64,000 nt of DNA. Origin: Cryobacterium frigoriphilum. Its GTDB lineage: Bacteria; Actinomycetota; Actinomycetes; Actinomycetales; Microbacteriaceae. The stretch lies in contig NZ_SOHE01000029.1 in NCBI RefSeq assembly GCF_004403305.1, forward strand, positions 499 through 64,498, given 5' to 3'. Shown here one piece after another: positions 53,596 through 62,174 of the stretch (its first letter is position 1; each line of letters starts with the position of its first letter). The notes below the pieces were generated by a model. That model had not been told where the DNA came from. It saw only the letters and a program-made list of their open reading frames with translations, and did not search any database. The translations under genes and the position numbers were made by a program.

Positions 53596-54219
53596 TTACA
53601 GGCGGATCCGACCGGCGGTCTGAGTGCTGGCGGCCGCGAACCGGGCCTGCACGTTCGCCCAGTCGACGATGTTCCAGAATGCCTTCACGTAGTCGGCGCG
53701 CACGTTGAGGTAGTCGAGGTAGTAGGCGTGCTCCCAGACGTCGAGCATGAGCAGCGGCACCACGCCGAGCGGCGCGTTGCCCTGCTGGTCGAACAGCTGG
53801 AAGATCACCAGGCGCTGGGCGATGGAGTCGAAGGCCAGCACCGACCAGCCGGAGCCCTGCACGCCGAGGGCGGTCGCGGTGAAGTGCTGGGTGAACTTGT
53901 CGAAGGATCCGAACTGGTCGTCGATGGCCGCGGCGAGGTCGCCGACGGGCTTGTCGCCGCCGTTCGGGGACAGGTTCGTCCAGAAGACGGAGTGGTTGAC
54001 GTGGCCGCCGAGGTTGAAGGCCAGGTCCTTCTCGAGCTTGTTGACGTTGGCCAGGGCGCCGGCGTCGCGGGCCTCGGCGAGCTGCGCGAGCGCGTTGTTG
54101 GCGCCGGTCACGTAGGCCTGGTGGTGCTTGGAGTGGTGCAGTTCCATGACCTTACCGCTGATGCTCGGCGCGAGCGCGGAGTAGTCGTAGGGCAGGTCGG
54201 GCAGGGTATATGAGGTCAT
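53596..54219 (-). CDS. sodA: Superoxide dismutase (Fe/Mn)
   Basis: Converts superoxide to peroxide and oxygen. 207 residues. Metal ligands: His in [11 protein letters not shown] near 28, His in [10 protein letters not shown] near 76, and [11 protein letters not shown] near 164 giving Asp and His. GGDKPVGDL and [11 protein letters not shown] lie between. ATG with AAAGG upstream. It lies next to the SoxR locus, fitting an oxidative-stress neighbourhood. Confidence 0.97.
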   Translation of the reverse strand: MTSYTLPDLPYDYSALAPSISGKVMELHHSKHHQAYVTGANNALAQLAEARDAGALANVNKLEKDLAFNLGGHVNHSVFWTNLSPNGGDKPVGDLAAAIDDQFGSFDKFTQHFTATALGVQGSGWSVLAFDSIAQRLVIFQLFDQQGNAPLGVVPLLMLDVWEHAYYLDYLNVRADYVKAFWNIVDWANVQARFAAASTQTAGRIRL

Positions 54220-54247
54220 CGTGATGCCTTTCGTTGGGGGTACGGGG

Positions 54248-54748
54248 TCAGGCGAGGCGCCGAAAGCGGCGGTCGTGGTAAATCAGGGGCGGTGCGGACT
54301 CGCCCAGACGTATGTCGAGCACTTCGGCGAGCACGACCGACGACGACCCCACCTTGATGATGTGGGTGATGCGGCAGAGCAGCGCGGCGCGGGCGTCGGC
54401 GAGCAGGGGCTCCCCGCTGCCGAACTCGCCCCAGCCCTGCTCGGGAGTGAAGCGCGGCGCGCCCGACCGGGCGAACGCATCCGCCAGATCGACGTGGTGT
54501 TCGGCGAGCAGGTGCACCGAGATCGTCTGCGCCTCGAGCAACCCGCCCGCGGAGCCCTTGGCCCTGGTCACCGAGAATGAGAGCGTCATCGGGTCCACGG
54601 CGACGGATGCCACGCTCGACGCGGTCAGCCCCACCGGCCCGTCGGCGCTCATCGCCGAGATCACGGCGACGCCGGCCGGGTGCTCCCGAAACGCGGACTT
54701 GAAAAGTTCCTGCCGGCTTCGAGTTTCAGCCGCGAGTGTCTGGTCCAT
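54248..54748 (-). CDS. Flavin reductase family protein, SoxR-controlled
   Basis: 166 residues. FMN-binding split-barrel: [40 protein letters not shown] (about 20-60) and FARSGAPRF / [26 protein letters not shown]. Such enzymes supply reduced flavin to monooxygenases or reduce quinones. A MerR-type promoter with a 19-base spacer and a SoxR palindrome precedes it. The -10 is seven bases before the ATG, so it is leaderless. In Actinobacteria SoxR often governs quinone/flavin enzymes of this kind. Confidence 0.9.
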   Translation of the reverse strand: MDQTLAAETRSRQELFKSAFREHPAGVAVISAMSADGPVGLTASSVASVAVDPMTLSFSVTRAKGSAGGLLEAQTISVHLLAEHHVDLADAFARSGAPRFTPEQGWGEFGSGEPLLADARAALLCRITHIIKVGSSSVVLAEVLDIRLGESAPPLIYHDRRFRRLA

Positions 54749-54755
54749 AACCCCG

Positions 54756-54786
54756 AGCCTAAAACCTCAAGTACACTTGAAGTCAA
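54756..54786 (-). promoter_or_regulatory. SoxR-type promoter of the flavin reductase gene
   Basis: On the minus strand: TTGACT (54781-54786), a 19-base spacer, TAGGCT (54756-54761). The spacer contains the palindrome TCAAGT-AC-ACTTGA (54767-54780). The overlong 19-base spacer with a central dyad is the hallmark of MerR/SoxR-activated promoters. Confidence 0.88.
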
Positions 54787-54798
54787 AACGGAGGTCAC

Positions 54799-55269
54799 AT
54801 GGCGCAACAGAACGACCTCCCCCCTCCGCGACACGCGCCCGAGGAACTGCTCACCGTCGGCGAGATGAGCGACCGCACCGGAGTGGCGGCCTCGGCCCTG
54901 CGTTTCTATGAGCAGCTGGGCCTGATCGCCGCCGTGCGCACGAGCGGCAACCAACGGCGGTACGCACGGCACATGATTCGCCGGGTCTCGCTCATCTCGG
55001 TGTCCAAACGACTCGGCATTCCGCTCGTCGACGTGCAGCACGCCTTTGCGGCGCTGTCGCTCGAGGGGCCTCCGACCCAGGAGGACTGGCAACAGGCATC
55101 CCGGCGCTGGAAGAAGACCCTCGAAGAACGCCGCCTCGGCATCGAGCGGCTCGAGCGCGAACTCACCGGATGCATCGGCTGCGGCTGCCTCTCGATGAAG
55201 GCGTGCGGCCTGCTCAACCCCGACGACGCCCTCGGCGATGCCGGCGCGGGCCCACGCCGGCTCGGCTGA
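54799..55269 (+). CDS. soxR: SoxR redox-sensing activator
   Basis: 156 residues. MerR-type helix-turn-helix (LTVGEMSDRTGVAASALRFYEQLGLIAAVRTSGNQRRYARHMIRRV), a dimer helix and the [2Fe-2S] cluster loop CIGCGCLSMKAC (about 127-138) with the C-x2-C-x-C-x5-C spacing. It is divergent from the flavin reductase gene. GGAGG four bases before the ATG. Senses redox-cycling compounds or superoxide. Confidence 0.95.
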   Translation: MAQQNDLPPPRHAPEELLTVGEMSDRTGVAASALRFYEQLGLIAAVRTSGNQRRYARHMIRRVSLISVSKRLGIPLVDVQHAFAALSLEGPPTQEDWQQASRRWKKTLEERRLGIERLERELTGCIGCGCLSMKACGLLNPDDALGDAGAGPRRLG

Positions 55270-55297
55270 GCCGCCGTCATGTGCCTCGTGCCGACCG

Positions 55298-55357
55298 GGC
55301 GCAGGTTGGTTACGCGGGCTCAGGATAGAACCTGCGCCCGCGTAACAAACCTGCGCC
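55298..55357. repeat. Dispersed palindrome, family B, copy 3
   Basis: 22-bp arms GGCGCAGGTTGGTTACGCGG(GC) at 55298-55319 and the complement with one mismatch at 55336-55357. The outer GGCGCAGGTT and inner GCGGGC match copies 1 and 2, but the middle differs and compensating changes keep the pairing. It lies between convergent soxR and marR. Confidence 0.9.
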
Positions 55358-55384
55358 GCGGCATCCGCTGACGCCACACGGCGG

Positions 55385-55876
55385 TCAGCTCGTGGCGGCA
55401 ATCACCCGGTGCAGTGCGTCGCGCAGCGTCATGAGGTCGTCAAGGGGCAGAGCGAGCGCCTCGACCACCCGCGGCGGGATGGTCTCGGCGACCGCGCGCA
55501 GGGCCACGCCACGCTCGGTCAGGGTGATGTCGAGCGTGCGCTCGTCGGCCGGCCGGCGCTGGCGCTGAACATAGCCCGTCGCTTCGAGCCGCTTCAGCAG
55601 CGGCGACAGTGTCGCCGGCTCGAGGCACAGCGTCTGGCCGAGACCCTTTAGCGTGCGCGGACTCTCTTCCCAGAGGGCGAGCAAGACGAGGTACTGCGGA
55701 TGCGTCAGCCCGAGCGGTTCCAGAATGGGCCGATAGAGGGCGATGACGTTGCGCGAGGCGATGGCCAGGGCGAAGCAAACCTGATTGTCCAGGGCAAGCG
55801 GATTCTCGAGGGTGTTCTCGAGCGGTGATGCGGGCATGCGTGCGGTCCGTTCCGGCCCGGTTGCTGCTCGCGCCAT
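55385..55876 (-). CDS. MarR/OhrR-type regulator
   Basis: 163 residues. LDNQVCFALAIASRNVIALYRPILEPLGLTHPQYLVLLALWEE has the cysteine in the position of the peroxide-sensing Cys of OhrR; the winged helix is LKGLGQTLCLEPATLSPLLKRLEATGYVQRQRRPADERTLDITLTERG. The usual target ohr is not in the window. The start and that of the divergent small gene share the palindrome TTAGTACACTAA. Confidence 0.88.
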   Translation of the reverse strand: MARAATGPERTARMPASPLENTLENPLALDNQVCFALAIASRNVIALYRPILEPLGLTHPQYLVLLALWEESPRTLKGLGQTLCLEPATLSPLLKRLEATGYVQRQRRPADERTLDITLTERGVALRAVAETIPPRVVEALALPLDDLMTLRDALHRVIAATS

Positions 55877-55880
55877 TTAC

Positions 55881-55892
55881 TTAGTACACTAA
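55881..55892. promoter_or_regulatory. Operator palindrome shared by marR and the zinc-ribbon-like gene
   Basis: TTAGTACACTAA, a 12-base near-perfect palindrome, covers the overlapping -10 regions of both divergent genes (TACACT towards 55898, TGTACT towards 55876). Autorepression by the OhrR-like protein is likely. Confidence 0.65.
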
Positions 55893-55897
55893 CAGTT

Positions 55898-56134
55898 ATG
55901 ACACACGGCAATGATTCTCACGCGCGCAACCGGGGTCCCGGCGGCTTCACGGCCTGGATCAATCGTCGCCTGCTGCCCATTCTGGGGCCACCGCCGGTCG
56001 GCGCCAACGGCTCGGATCTGCTGCCGCCGGCGGCCACACCGGTGCGCGGCTGCCCGGTCTGCAAGCAGCCGATCGCCGAGCACGACATTGACCGCAGCGG
56101 CGAGCGCACTCAACTGCACTGCCCCGTCGCCTGA
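55898..56134 (+). CDS. Small zinc-ribbon-like protein
   Basis: 78 residues. Positively charged start (THGNDSHARNRGPGG), a short amphipathic helix (FTAWINRRLLPILGPP) and a C-terminal CPVCKQPIAEHDI ... RTQLHCP with CxxC, His and a final Cys, which could hold one zinc. It is divergent from the OhrR-like gene with a shared operator, so it may be its target. TACACT lies seven bases before the ATG. No family recognised. Confidence 0.65.
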   Translation: MTHGNDSHARNRGPGGFTAWINRRLLPILGPPPVGANGSDLLPPAATPVRGCPVCKQPIAEHDIDRSGERTQLHCPVA

Positions 56135-56230
56135 CAGCCACGCCGCTCGGCTCGCGGGCCACAGAGGCGCCATCGACGACTACTCTGAGCGTGAGGTAGT
56201 GTCGCAGTTCTCACAGAAGCGGAGGATCGG

Positions 56231-56431
56231 ATGGCATCGGACAGCCGAGGGCGAGTGATCGTGCGGGACGGACCGTGGGGCTTCGTATTTCTGCTCGCGT
56301 ACATCGGTGCCGCCGTGTACTTCGTGTCCGCATCGGGGGGCTCATTCTGGGCCGTGATCCTCGGACTGCTCCAGGCGATCGTCTGGCCGGCCTACGTCGT
56401 CTACCACGTGCTGGTACTGATCGGCGCATGA
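56231..56431 (+). CDS. Small two-helix membrane protein
   Basis: 66 residues with two hydrophobic segments (about 16-34 and 40-62). GGAGG six bases before the ATG is a strong ribosome site and supports it as a real gene. No family recognised. Confidence 0.7.
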   Translation: MASDSRGRVIVRDGPWGFVFLLAYIGAAVYFVSASGGSFWAVILGLLQAIVWPAYVVYHVLVLIGA

Positions 56432-56551
56432 GGCGTGACGGCGCGGCCGCGCCTGCACCCAGGCCTGACCGCTGAGTCCGGTCACGAGTGACATCACCCC
56501 GCGCCCCGTGACATCCAACATCGGTGCGTCAGAGCGCCCGGGTGCACGCGC

Positions 56552-57496
56552 TCACACGAGGCGCGCCGTGGTCACCCCGAAACCGGCGATGTACTCATGG
56601 ATCGGGCGGTAGAAACTGTACGTCACCGCGTAGGGGCCAGCGGCAGCCAGCGCGGCGTATGCCGCAATCCAGGTGCGCACCTCGTGCGAGGAGTTGCCCG
56701 CGACGTCTGCCATTTCCTCTGGCGTCCAGGCATCGAGGGGTGAGAGGTCGCCCGACGCGAGAATGCGCATCAATTCGGCATCCCACTCCGGGGCCAACGC
56801 TTTGAGCGACGTCCCCCCACTGGCCGCGAATTCACGCGCGGCATCGATGACCCGGGTGGTACGCGCTTCCCGAGCCTCCGGGGTCAAATGCCGTCCGCCA
56901 CCCAGCAGCGCCTCACGAACGTCGCGCGTCGCGGTGGCAATCTGCGGAACGGGAGGTTCGTGGGACAGCCCGCCGGACCCGATGATGAGCACACGCTTGT
57001 CGAGGGTCTTGAGATGCTCCCCCAGCGCTGTCCCAAACGCACGGATGCGCCGCACGGGAACAAAAGGGGGCGCCACCGAATTGATGAATACCGGAATCAC
57101 GGGCCTGGCGGCGGCGTCACCGAAGATGATACCCATGGGTTGCACGGCACCGTGGTCGACCTCCATCGCGAAAGACACGGTGACGTCGAAACCCTGTTCC
57201 ATCAGGGACCGGGTCAGAGCGTCGGCCTCTGCGGCCGGCACGTTGAGCGGCCCCTCATGGGTACCGAAGTCTCCGACCGCGGTGGCACCATAGCCGACGG
57301 CGAAAGGCGGCATGATGTCGTAGAAGAAGCCGTTGTAGTGATCGGGACCGATGTTGATGATGAGTTCAGGGTCGAAGTCCAGGGCAAAAGCCCGAGCCGC
57401 GGCGAAGGCCTCCTCGACGCCGGCTTTGACGTCGGCCGGGGGCTCGACGTAGTCCAGAAGCGGGCTGTGTGACATGGCGATGAGTGCGAGCGTCAT
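56552..57496 (-). CDS. mhpB: Extradiol dioxygenase, MhpB-like, copy 1
   Basis: 314 residues, class III (LigB-type) extradiol ring cleavage with Fe(II). Ligand and catalytic histidines: HSPL near 10, GPDHYNGFFYD near 51, DHGAVQP near 115, and GSGGLSHEPPVP near 176. It probably opens 2,3-dihydroxyphenylpropionate or the related cinnamate. AAGAGG upstream of the ATG. Last gene of the mhpA-mhpC-mhpB run. It shares about half its residues (estimated by eye) with the copy at 61078. Confidence 0.92.
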   Translation of the reverse strand: MTLALIAMSHSPLLDYVEPPADVKAGVEEAFAAARAFALDFDPELIINIGPDHYNGFFYDIMPPFAVGYGATAVGDFGTHEGPLNVPAAEADALTRSLMEQGFDVTVSFAMEVDHGAVQPMGIIFGDAAARPVIPVFINSVAPPFVPVRRIRAFGTALGEHLKTLDKRVLIIGSGGLSHEPPVPQIATATRDVREALLGGGRHLTPEAREARTTRVIDAAREFAASGGTSLKALAPEWDAELMRILASGDLSPLDAWTPEEMADVAGNSSHEVRTWIAAYAALAAAGPYAVTYSFYRPIHEYIAGFGVTTARLV

Positions 57497-57547
57497 TGCT
57501 GTTTACCTCTTATCCGTCGGTTGTATCAGGTCGCGCGCAGGTGTCAA

Positions 57548-58417
57548 CTACGCGCGCTGCAGCAGAAAATCGAGATGGAGGCGGTTGAACGTCTCCGTGT
57601 CTTCGTACTGGGGCCAGTGCCCGCAGTTCTCCATGACGGCCAGCCGCCCACCGGGAATCAGCGACGCGATGCGACGCCCCTCATCGACGGGGCCCGACGG
57701 ATCTTTTGTGGTCCACAAGACCAACGCGGGAGCCTGGATGCGGCCCAAATCCGCATCGCTGAGCATGTTGCGGGCCCGAATCTCGGGGTCCTGGAGCGCC
57801 ATATTCATCTCGCAGGCCATTCTCCAGTCGTCCTGCTGAAAAATACTCTGGCGGGTCTTGATGAGATCGTCGGTCACCATCGCCGGATCGGCCATCAGCC
57901 ACTCCAGACGTGTCTTGACGCGCTCCCAACTGGGGTCGTTGGCCGCCTCCATGGACAGCTTGTACAGGCGCTCCATCACGACGGGGTTGGCCATGGTGCC
58001 TCCCATCGTGTTGAGCACCACCCGATCCACCCGGTCGGGGTAGTCGGCAGCGATCCGAGCCGCGACCCATCCGCCCAGGGATTCGCCCGAGAACGAGGCG
58101 CGCTCGACGCCGATCGCGGCCATGAACTTGAAGACGTGGTCGACGTAGTGCTTGATCTCCAGCGGATGCTCCGGCTTGGCGCTGTAGCCGTGCCCGATGA
58201 AGTCGATGGCCCACACCGAGAAGTGTTCCGCATGCGCGCCCAGGTTGCGCGCGTAGGCCTCCGCGTGCCCCGTGATGCCGTGCAGCAGGATGAGGGGCGG
58301 TAACGTCGGGTCACCAGCGTGCAGGTACCGCGTGCGATACCCCCCGGCATCGATAAAACCCTGTGAGAACTCGACCTGATTGAGGTCCGACCAGACGCTA
58401 GTGAAAGTCATGGGCAT
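57548..58417 (-). CDS. mhpC: 2-hydroxy-6-oxononadienedioate hydrolase, MhpC-like
   Basis: 289 residues, alpha/beta hydrolase that cleaves the meta-ring-fission product. Nucleophile GESLGGW near 117, oxyanion HGITGH near 44, acid in LWTTKDPSGP near 235 and histidine in MENCGHWPQYE near 264. The ATG at 58417 (or 58411) lies inside the mhpA 3' end, a 20-base overlap, so translation is coupled. Confidence 0.93.
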   Translation of the reverse strand: MPMTFTSVWSDLNQVEFSQGFIDAGGYRTRYLHAGDPTLPPLILLHGITGHAEAYARNLGAHAEHFSVWAIDFIGHGYSAKPEHPLEIKHYVDHVFKFMAAIGVERASFSGESLGGWVAARIAADYPDRVDRVVLNTMGGTMANPVVMERLYKLSMEAANDPSWERVKTRLEWLMADPAMVTDDLIKTRQSIFQQDDWRMACEMNMALQDPEIRARNMLSDADLGRIQAPALVLWTTKDPSGPVDEGRRIASLIPGGRLAVMENCGHWPQYEDTETFNRLHLDFLLQRA

Positions 58418-60122
58418 TTTCCTTTGTCATCTTGTGTTCGTGAACGACTGACGGTTGCGCGTGAACGGCGGTCAGCAGGGCGGCGAGGTTCCGCGAGGCG
58501 GTGCCGGTCACCCCGGCGGCACCGATGAAGCGGTCGGGGCGCAGAAACACGACCGGCGTCGGGCGAGCGTCAAACCAGGTCTTGAGCTCACCGGTCACAT
58601 CCGACACCACGAACGCATTCACGTGCTGCGGCGGTTCGTTGTCGACCTGAGTGGTCGGTCGAACGGAAACCAGCCTCGCCCCGAGCCGGTCGAGCGCGGC
58701 CAGCTCGCTGTCACTGAAGAGCGTCTCGGGATTCACCGCCCAGGCGATGACGGCCCAGCCCGGCCCGATGAGGTCGTCAAGAAGCACGTCGCGCTGACCG
58801 CAGCCATCGACCCGGGGCTGGATGAACTGGGTGCCGACCGGCGACGCGTGGTTGTTGGCCGACAGGATGGCGACCGTGGCGCTGCGCAGCGTGGCCGACG
58901 CCCGACCCGGCACCATGGAGTCGACATCGACGATGGCCCCCGCCGCGTACCGCGGCATGGGCTTGAACTTCATCTCAGCGAAGTAGGCCTTGACCGACGG
59001 GAACACGTTCATGGTGGCGAAGGCCCCGTCGCGCAGGCCCGCCACGATGCGGTTCGTGGGCTTCACGATCTTGCCGAACGTGGTCGAGATGTCGACCATC
59101 GCCTGGGCGTGCGCCTTGCGTTCCTGGGTATAGGTGTCGAGCAGGGCCTCGCCACTGTCACCGTGCACGACCGCGGCCAGTTTCCAGGCGAGGTTGGTGG
59201 CGTCCCGCATGCCGGAGTTGTAGCCCTGCCCCTGCCAGACGGGCATCAGATGGGCGGCGTCACCGGCGATGAGCACGCGCCCCCTGCGGAACGTACCGGC
59301 CACCCGCGAATGGTGGGTGAATACCCGCGTTCGCACCAGGTTCATCGTTGTGGGGTCGGGCACGAATTGCTGCAGGAGGCCCCGCAGGAAGACCTCATCC
59401 TGGGCCTGCTCATCCGTTTCGTCGTCGAAGATCATGAACTCGAATCGGCGTACCCCGTGGGGAAGCGCGAGCGAGACGTAGGGGCGCTTGGGGTCGCCCC
59501 CCAGAAAGACGTTCGGGGTACCGACGGGGTCGTTGTCGACATCGACGACAACCCAGCGGGTTGAGGGAGATTTGCCGGCGAAACTGGTGCCGATGTACTT
59601 ACGCGTCGGACTCTTGCCGCCGTCGGCACCCACGAGGTAGTGGCTCCGCAACACGTGGCTAGAGCCGTCGGCCCGCGTGACCGTGACCTCGACGTGGTCG
59701 TCGATTTCCTTGACGGCATCCACCCAGGAGCCAAAGTGCGTGGTCACATGGGGATACCGGGCAAGTTCCTGCCAGACGAGCTTGTCGACATCGGGCTGGG
59801 AGAAGGAGTTGCGCCGCGACCAACCGAATTCGCGCGTCTTGGGCTTGATCTCGATCATGACCTTGCCGCGGCCGTTGACGATACGCATGATGTGGTTGGG
59901 AGTGGTGTGCGGCAGGACCTCGTCGATGACACCCATGGTCTGCAGGGTACGAAATGACTCGTCATCGATGCCGACAGCCCGGGGCCAGTCGATGATGTCC
60001 GGGAGCGCCTCCACGAGAGTGACGCTGACCCCCCGCAGAGCAAGCAGGTGCGTCAACGCCAGCCCCGCTGGCCCCGCACCGATGACAATGACATCCGAGT
60101 CGAGTGTGGTGGTTACGGTCAT
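58398..60122 (-). CDS. mhpA: 3-(3-hydroxyphenyl)propionate hydroxylase, MhpA-like
   Basis: 574 residues from the ATG with GGGGAG seven bases upstream. FAD monooxygenase: dinucleotide motif VIVIGAGPAGLALTHLLALRG at 9-29, the DG-type motif in LVGADGGKSPTRK near 160, and the GD motif GDAAHLMPVWQGQGYNSGMRDATNLAWKL near 290. The C-terminal thioredoxin-like domain is present. Adds a hydroxyl to 3-hydroxyphenylpropionate-type phenols to give the catechol for MhpB. First gene of the run. Confidence 0.93.
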   Translation of the reverse strand: MTVTTTLDSDVIVIGAGPAGLALTHLLALRGVSVTLVEALPDIIDWPRAVGIDDESFRTLQTMGVIDEVLPHTTPNHIMRIVNGRGKVMIEIKPKTREFGWSRRNSFSQPDVDKLVWQELARYPHVTTHFGSWVDAVKEIDDHVEVTVTRADGSSHVLRSHYLVGADGGKSPTRKYIGTSFAGKSPSTRWVVVDVDNDPVGTPNVFLGGDPKRPYVSLALPHGVRRFEFMIFDDETDEQAQDEVFLRGLLQQFVPDPTTMNLVRTRVFTHHSRVAGTFRRGRVLIAGDAAHLMPVWQGQGYNSGMRDATNLAWKLAAVVHGDSGEALLDTYTQERKAHAQAMVDISTTFGKIVKPTNRIVAGLRDGAFATMNVFPSVKAYFAEMKFKPMPRYAAGAIVDVDSMVPGRASATLRSATVAILSANNHASPVGTQFIQPRVDGCGQRDVLLDDLIGPGWAVIAWAVNPETLFSDSELAALDRLGARLVSVRPTTQVDNEPPQHVNAFVVSDVTGELKTWFDARPTPVVFLRPDRFIGAAGVTGTASRNLAALLTAVHAQPSVVHEHKMTKENAHDFH

Positions 60123-60177
60123 CGTTGACTCCCCGAGCATGTTTGCAGAGCATGATTGATTCAGATCGATCGCTACG

Positions 60178-60194
60178 TGTGCAGATAACGCACA
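60178..60194. promoter_or_regulatory. Operator-like dyad upstream of mhpA
   Basis: TGTGC-AGATAAC-GCACA (60178-60194) is a 5-bp dyad in the mhpA promoter region. An imperfect second copy of part of it, TTCGCTATCTG, follows at 60201-60211. Probably the site of the adjacent IclR regulator. Confidence 0.5.
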
Positions 60195-60255
60195 TCGATG
60201 TTCGCTATCTGTCCATGACACTAGTGATGCCGGTTTGAGGTGTCAAGCGCGCAGA

Positions 60256-60282
60256 CAAAACCCCCACTCTCACGAGCGGGGG
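60256..60282 (-). terminator. Intrinsic terminator after the IclR gene
   Basis: On the minus strand CCCCCGCTCGTGAGAGTGGGGG is followed directly by TTTTGT. The stem with one mismatch plus T-tract is a classic Rho-independent terminator. It isolates the regulator gene from mhpA. Confidence 0.87.
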
Positions 60283-60302
60283 CAGACGGGTAACGAGAGC
60301 TT

Positions 60303-60989
60303 TCAGGCAGTCTCAGAGGCGGCCGACAGCGCGAGTGCCGCCCGCCGCATGGGTTCGATCGCCGCATCCACCAGGTCCGGCTGGAAGGTGATCAGGTTGA
60401 GGGCCGCCTCGATACCTCCGCCCAGCGCGATGGGTACGGCCAGCCCGAACGCATTGGGCTCGACCTCGGCAAAGGAGGTCGAGTAGCCCAATCGGCGTGC
60501 CTCCGAGATCTTTTCGCTTTCGTGAGCGACGGGCGGACGCAGCGACGACAGGGCATAACCGGCGGCAGCCCGGTCGAGAGGGTGGGTGCTTCCCTCCGCG
60601 AAAATCACCTTGAACTTGGCCTCCCGCGAGGTGACCACGCACAGCGCCACGGCTTCGCCGCCGTCGACCACCATGAGGGACACGGTTGCCCGCAAGGCAT
60701 CGGCCAGGCTGCGCAGAATGGGAAGTGACAGTTCACGCAGGGACGAGAACGCACCGCCGGACAGCGCCAGCAGCCCGACCGCTCCGCGATAGCGCCCGTC
60801 TCGACCCTTGGCCACGAGGTTGGCATCGGCCAACGTGCCCAACAGTCGAGACGCGATCGTGCGATGCACGACGAGCGACTCGGCGAGTTCCTGAACGCTC
60901 ACCCCCTCCACCGATCCGACCACGAATTTGAGGGCCGAGATACCTCGGGCAAGAGTTTGGGCGCCACCTCGGGCCGGGACTGTATTCAC
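60303..60989 (-). CDS. IclR family regulator of the aromatic cluster
   Basis: 228 residues, slightly short for the family. Winged helix (GVSVQELAESLVVHRTIASRLLGTLADANLVAKGRDGRYR) and effector domain (ATVSLMVVDGGEAVALCVVT, GYALSSL, GYSTSFAEVEPNAFGLAVPI). The GTG start is set by TAGGGT six bases before it, so it is leaderless. Lies inside the mhp cluster; plays the part of MhpR, an IclR-type activator in Escherichia coli. Confidence 0.9.
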   Translation of the reverse strand: MNTVPARGGAQTLARGISALKFVVGSVEGVSVQELAESLVVHRTIASRLLGTLADANLVAKGRDGRYRGAVGLLALSGGAFSSLRELSLPILRSLADALRATVSLMVVDGGEAVALCVVTSREAKFKVIFAEGSTHPLDRAAAGYALSSLRPPVAHESEKISEARRLGYSTSFAEVEPNAFGLAVPIALGGGIEAALNLITFQPDLVDAAIEPMRRAALALSAASETA

Positions 60990-61077
60990 GCCTCTACCCT
61001 AACCAGACTCGGCCGTCCGAGTGCATTTAGCGCCCCGAGTCGACACATTTCGCCCCATCGAGTGCGGTGCCGCTGCG

Positions 61078-62022
61078 TTACCGCGCCGTGACCACGGTAT
61101 TGATGCCGAAACCGGCGACCCACTCCTTGATTTCTTCATAGAACCGGTAGGTGACATCGTAAGAACCGAACTGTGCCATGGCGGAGTAGGCAGCAATCCA
61201 CGTGCGCACCTCGTGCGATGAGTTGCCGGCCTGCTCGATGAAGTACTCGGTGGTCCAGCTGTCGATGGTCTCGATGGCACCGGAACCGAGAAGGTCCATG
61301 AACCGGTTGTCCCACGCCGAGTTGAGGGGCTGCATGAACGGAGCTTCGTCGGCCGCAAACAGCTTCGCGGCTTCAATGACACGTGATTCCGCCTTCGTGC
61401 GGTGCGCGGCCGTCATGACCTTGTTGTTGATCAGCCCCTCCTGCACGCGCTCCGGTGACGTGGCGAACTTGGGCACGGGCGGATCGTGCGAGAGTCCCCC
61501 CGAGCCGATGATGATGATGTTGCGATCGAGCTTCGCCAGGGATTTGCCGATGGCTTCACCGAGCAAACGGATGCGCTGAACGGGCCCGAAGTTGCCGGCC
61601 ACCGAATTGATGAAAATGGGCACGACCGGGATGTTCTCCAACCCGCCGAAGAGGATGTCCATCGGCTGCGCGAATCCGTGGTCCACGACCATCTTCTCGG
61701 AAATGGGCAGGTCGAGCCCCGCCGCGAGGGCGTCGGCGTGCAGGTTCCAGGCCACCTCGTGGTCGACGCTGAGCGTACCCGATTTGGTGCCGAAGTCACC
61801 GATGGCTTCGGCCCGGGCGCCGATGCAGAAGGGCGGCATCATGTCGTAGAAGAAGCCGCTGTAGTGATCGGGGGCGAACACGATGGCCAGGTCAGGCTTG
61901 GCTTCCTGAACGAAGTTCCGAGCCGTCGCGAAGGCCGCGTCGACGCGGTCGCGAACTTCGATGGCCGGATGAACGAAATCGATGAGAGGCGAGTGCGAAA
62001 TAGTGACAAGACGAGCGGTCAC
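61078..62022 (-). CDS. Extradiol dioxygenase, MhpB-like, copy 2
   Basis: 314 residues, same length and layout as the 56552 protein: HSPL near 10, APDHYSGFFYDMMPPF near 51, DHGFAQP near 115, GSGGLSHDPPVP near 176, and NSSHEVRTWIAAY near 268. Many surface and pocket residues differ, so a different catechol is likely. GTG start with AAAGGAG six bases upstream. It lies beside the ABC transporter genes, apart from mhpA and mhpC. Confidence 0.9.
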   Translation of the reverse strand: MTARLVTISHSPLIDFVHPAIEVRDRVDAAFATARNFVQEAKPDLAIVFAPDHYSGFFYDMMPPFCIGARAEAIGDFGTKSGTLSVDHEVAWNLHADALAAGLDLPISEKMVVDHGFAQPMDILFGGLENIPVVPIFINSVAGNFGPVQRIRLLGEAIGKSLAKLDRNIIIIGSGGLSHDPPVPKFATSPERVQEGLINNKVMTAAHRTKAESRVIEAAKLFAADEAPFMQPLNSAWDNRFMDLLGSGAIETIDSWTTEYFIEQAGNSSHEVRTWIAAYSAMAQFGSYDVTYRFYEEIKEWVAGFGINTVVTAR

Positions 62023-62130
62023 GGTCTACTCCTTTGTCTGTAAAGCCTGTGATGATTTTATGTAGTGCCGGATTCACGAGCCAACACACTGTGCCGGTTG
62101 CCGGAACAGGCTCGGGGGAACGCACACAGC

Positions 62131-62158
62131 CGTGGGGCCCGACGAATCGAACCCCACG
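62131..62158 (-). terminator. Hairpin after the ABC binding-protein gene
   Basis: CGTGGGG and CCCCACG (62131-62137, 62152-62158) form a 7-bp stem with a 14-base loop, 17 bases after the stop of the binding-protein gene and before the mhpB-like gene on the same strand. It could lower read-through rather than stop it, since no T-tract follows. Confidence 0.5.
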
Positions 62159-62174
62159 ACGCCACGCCGTTGAC

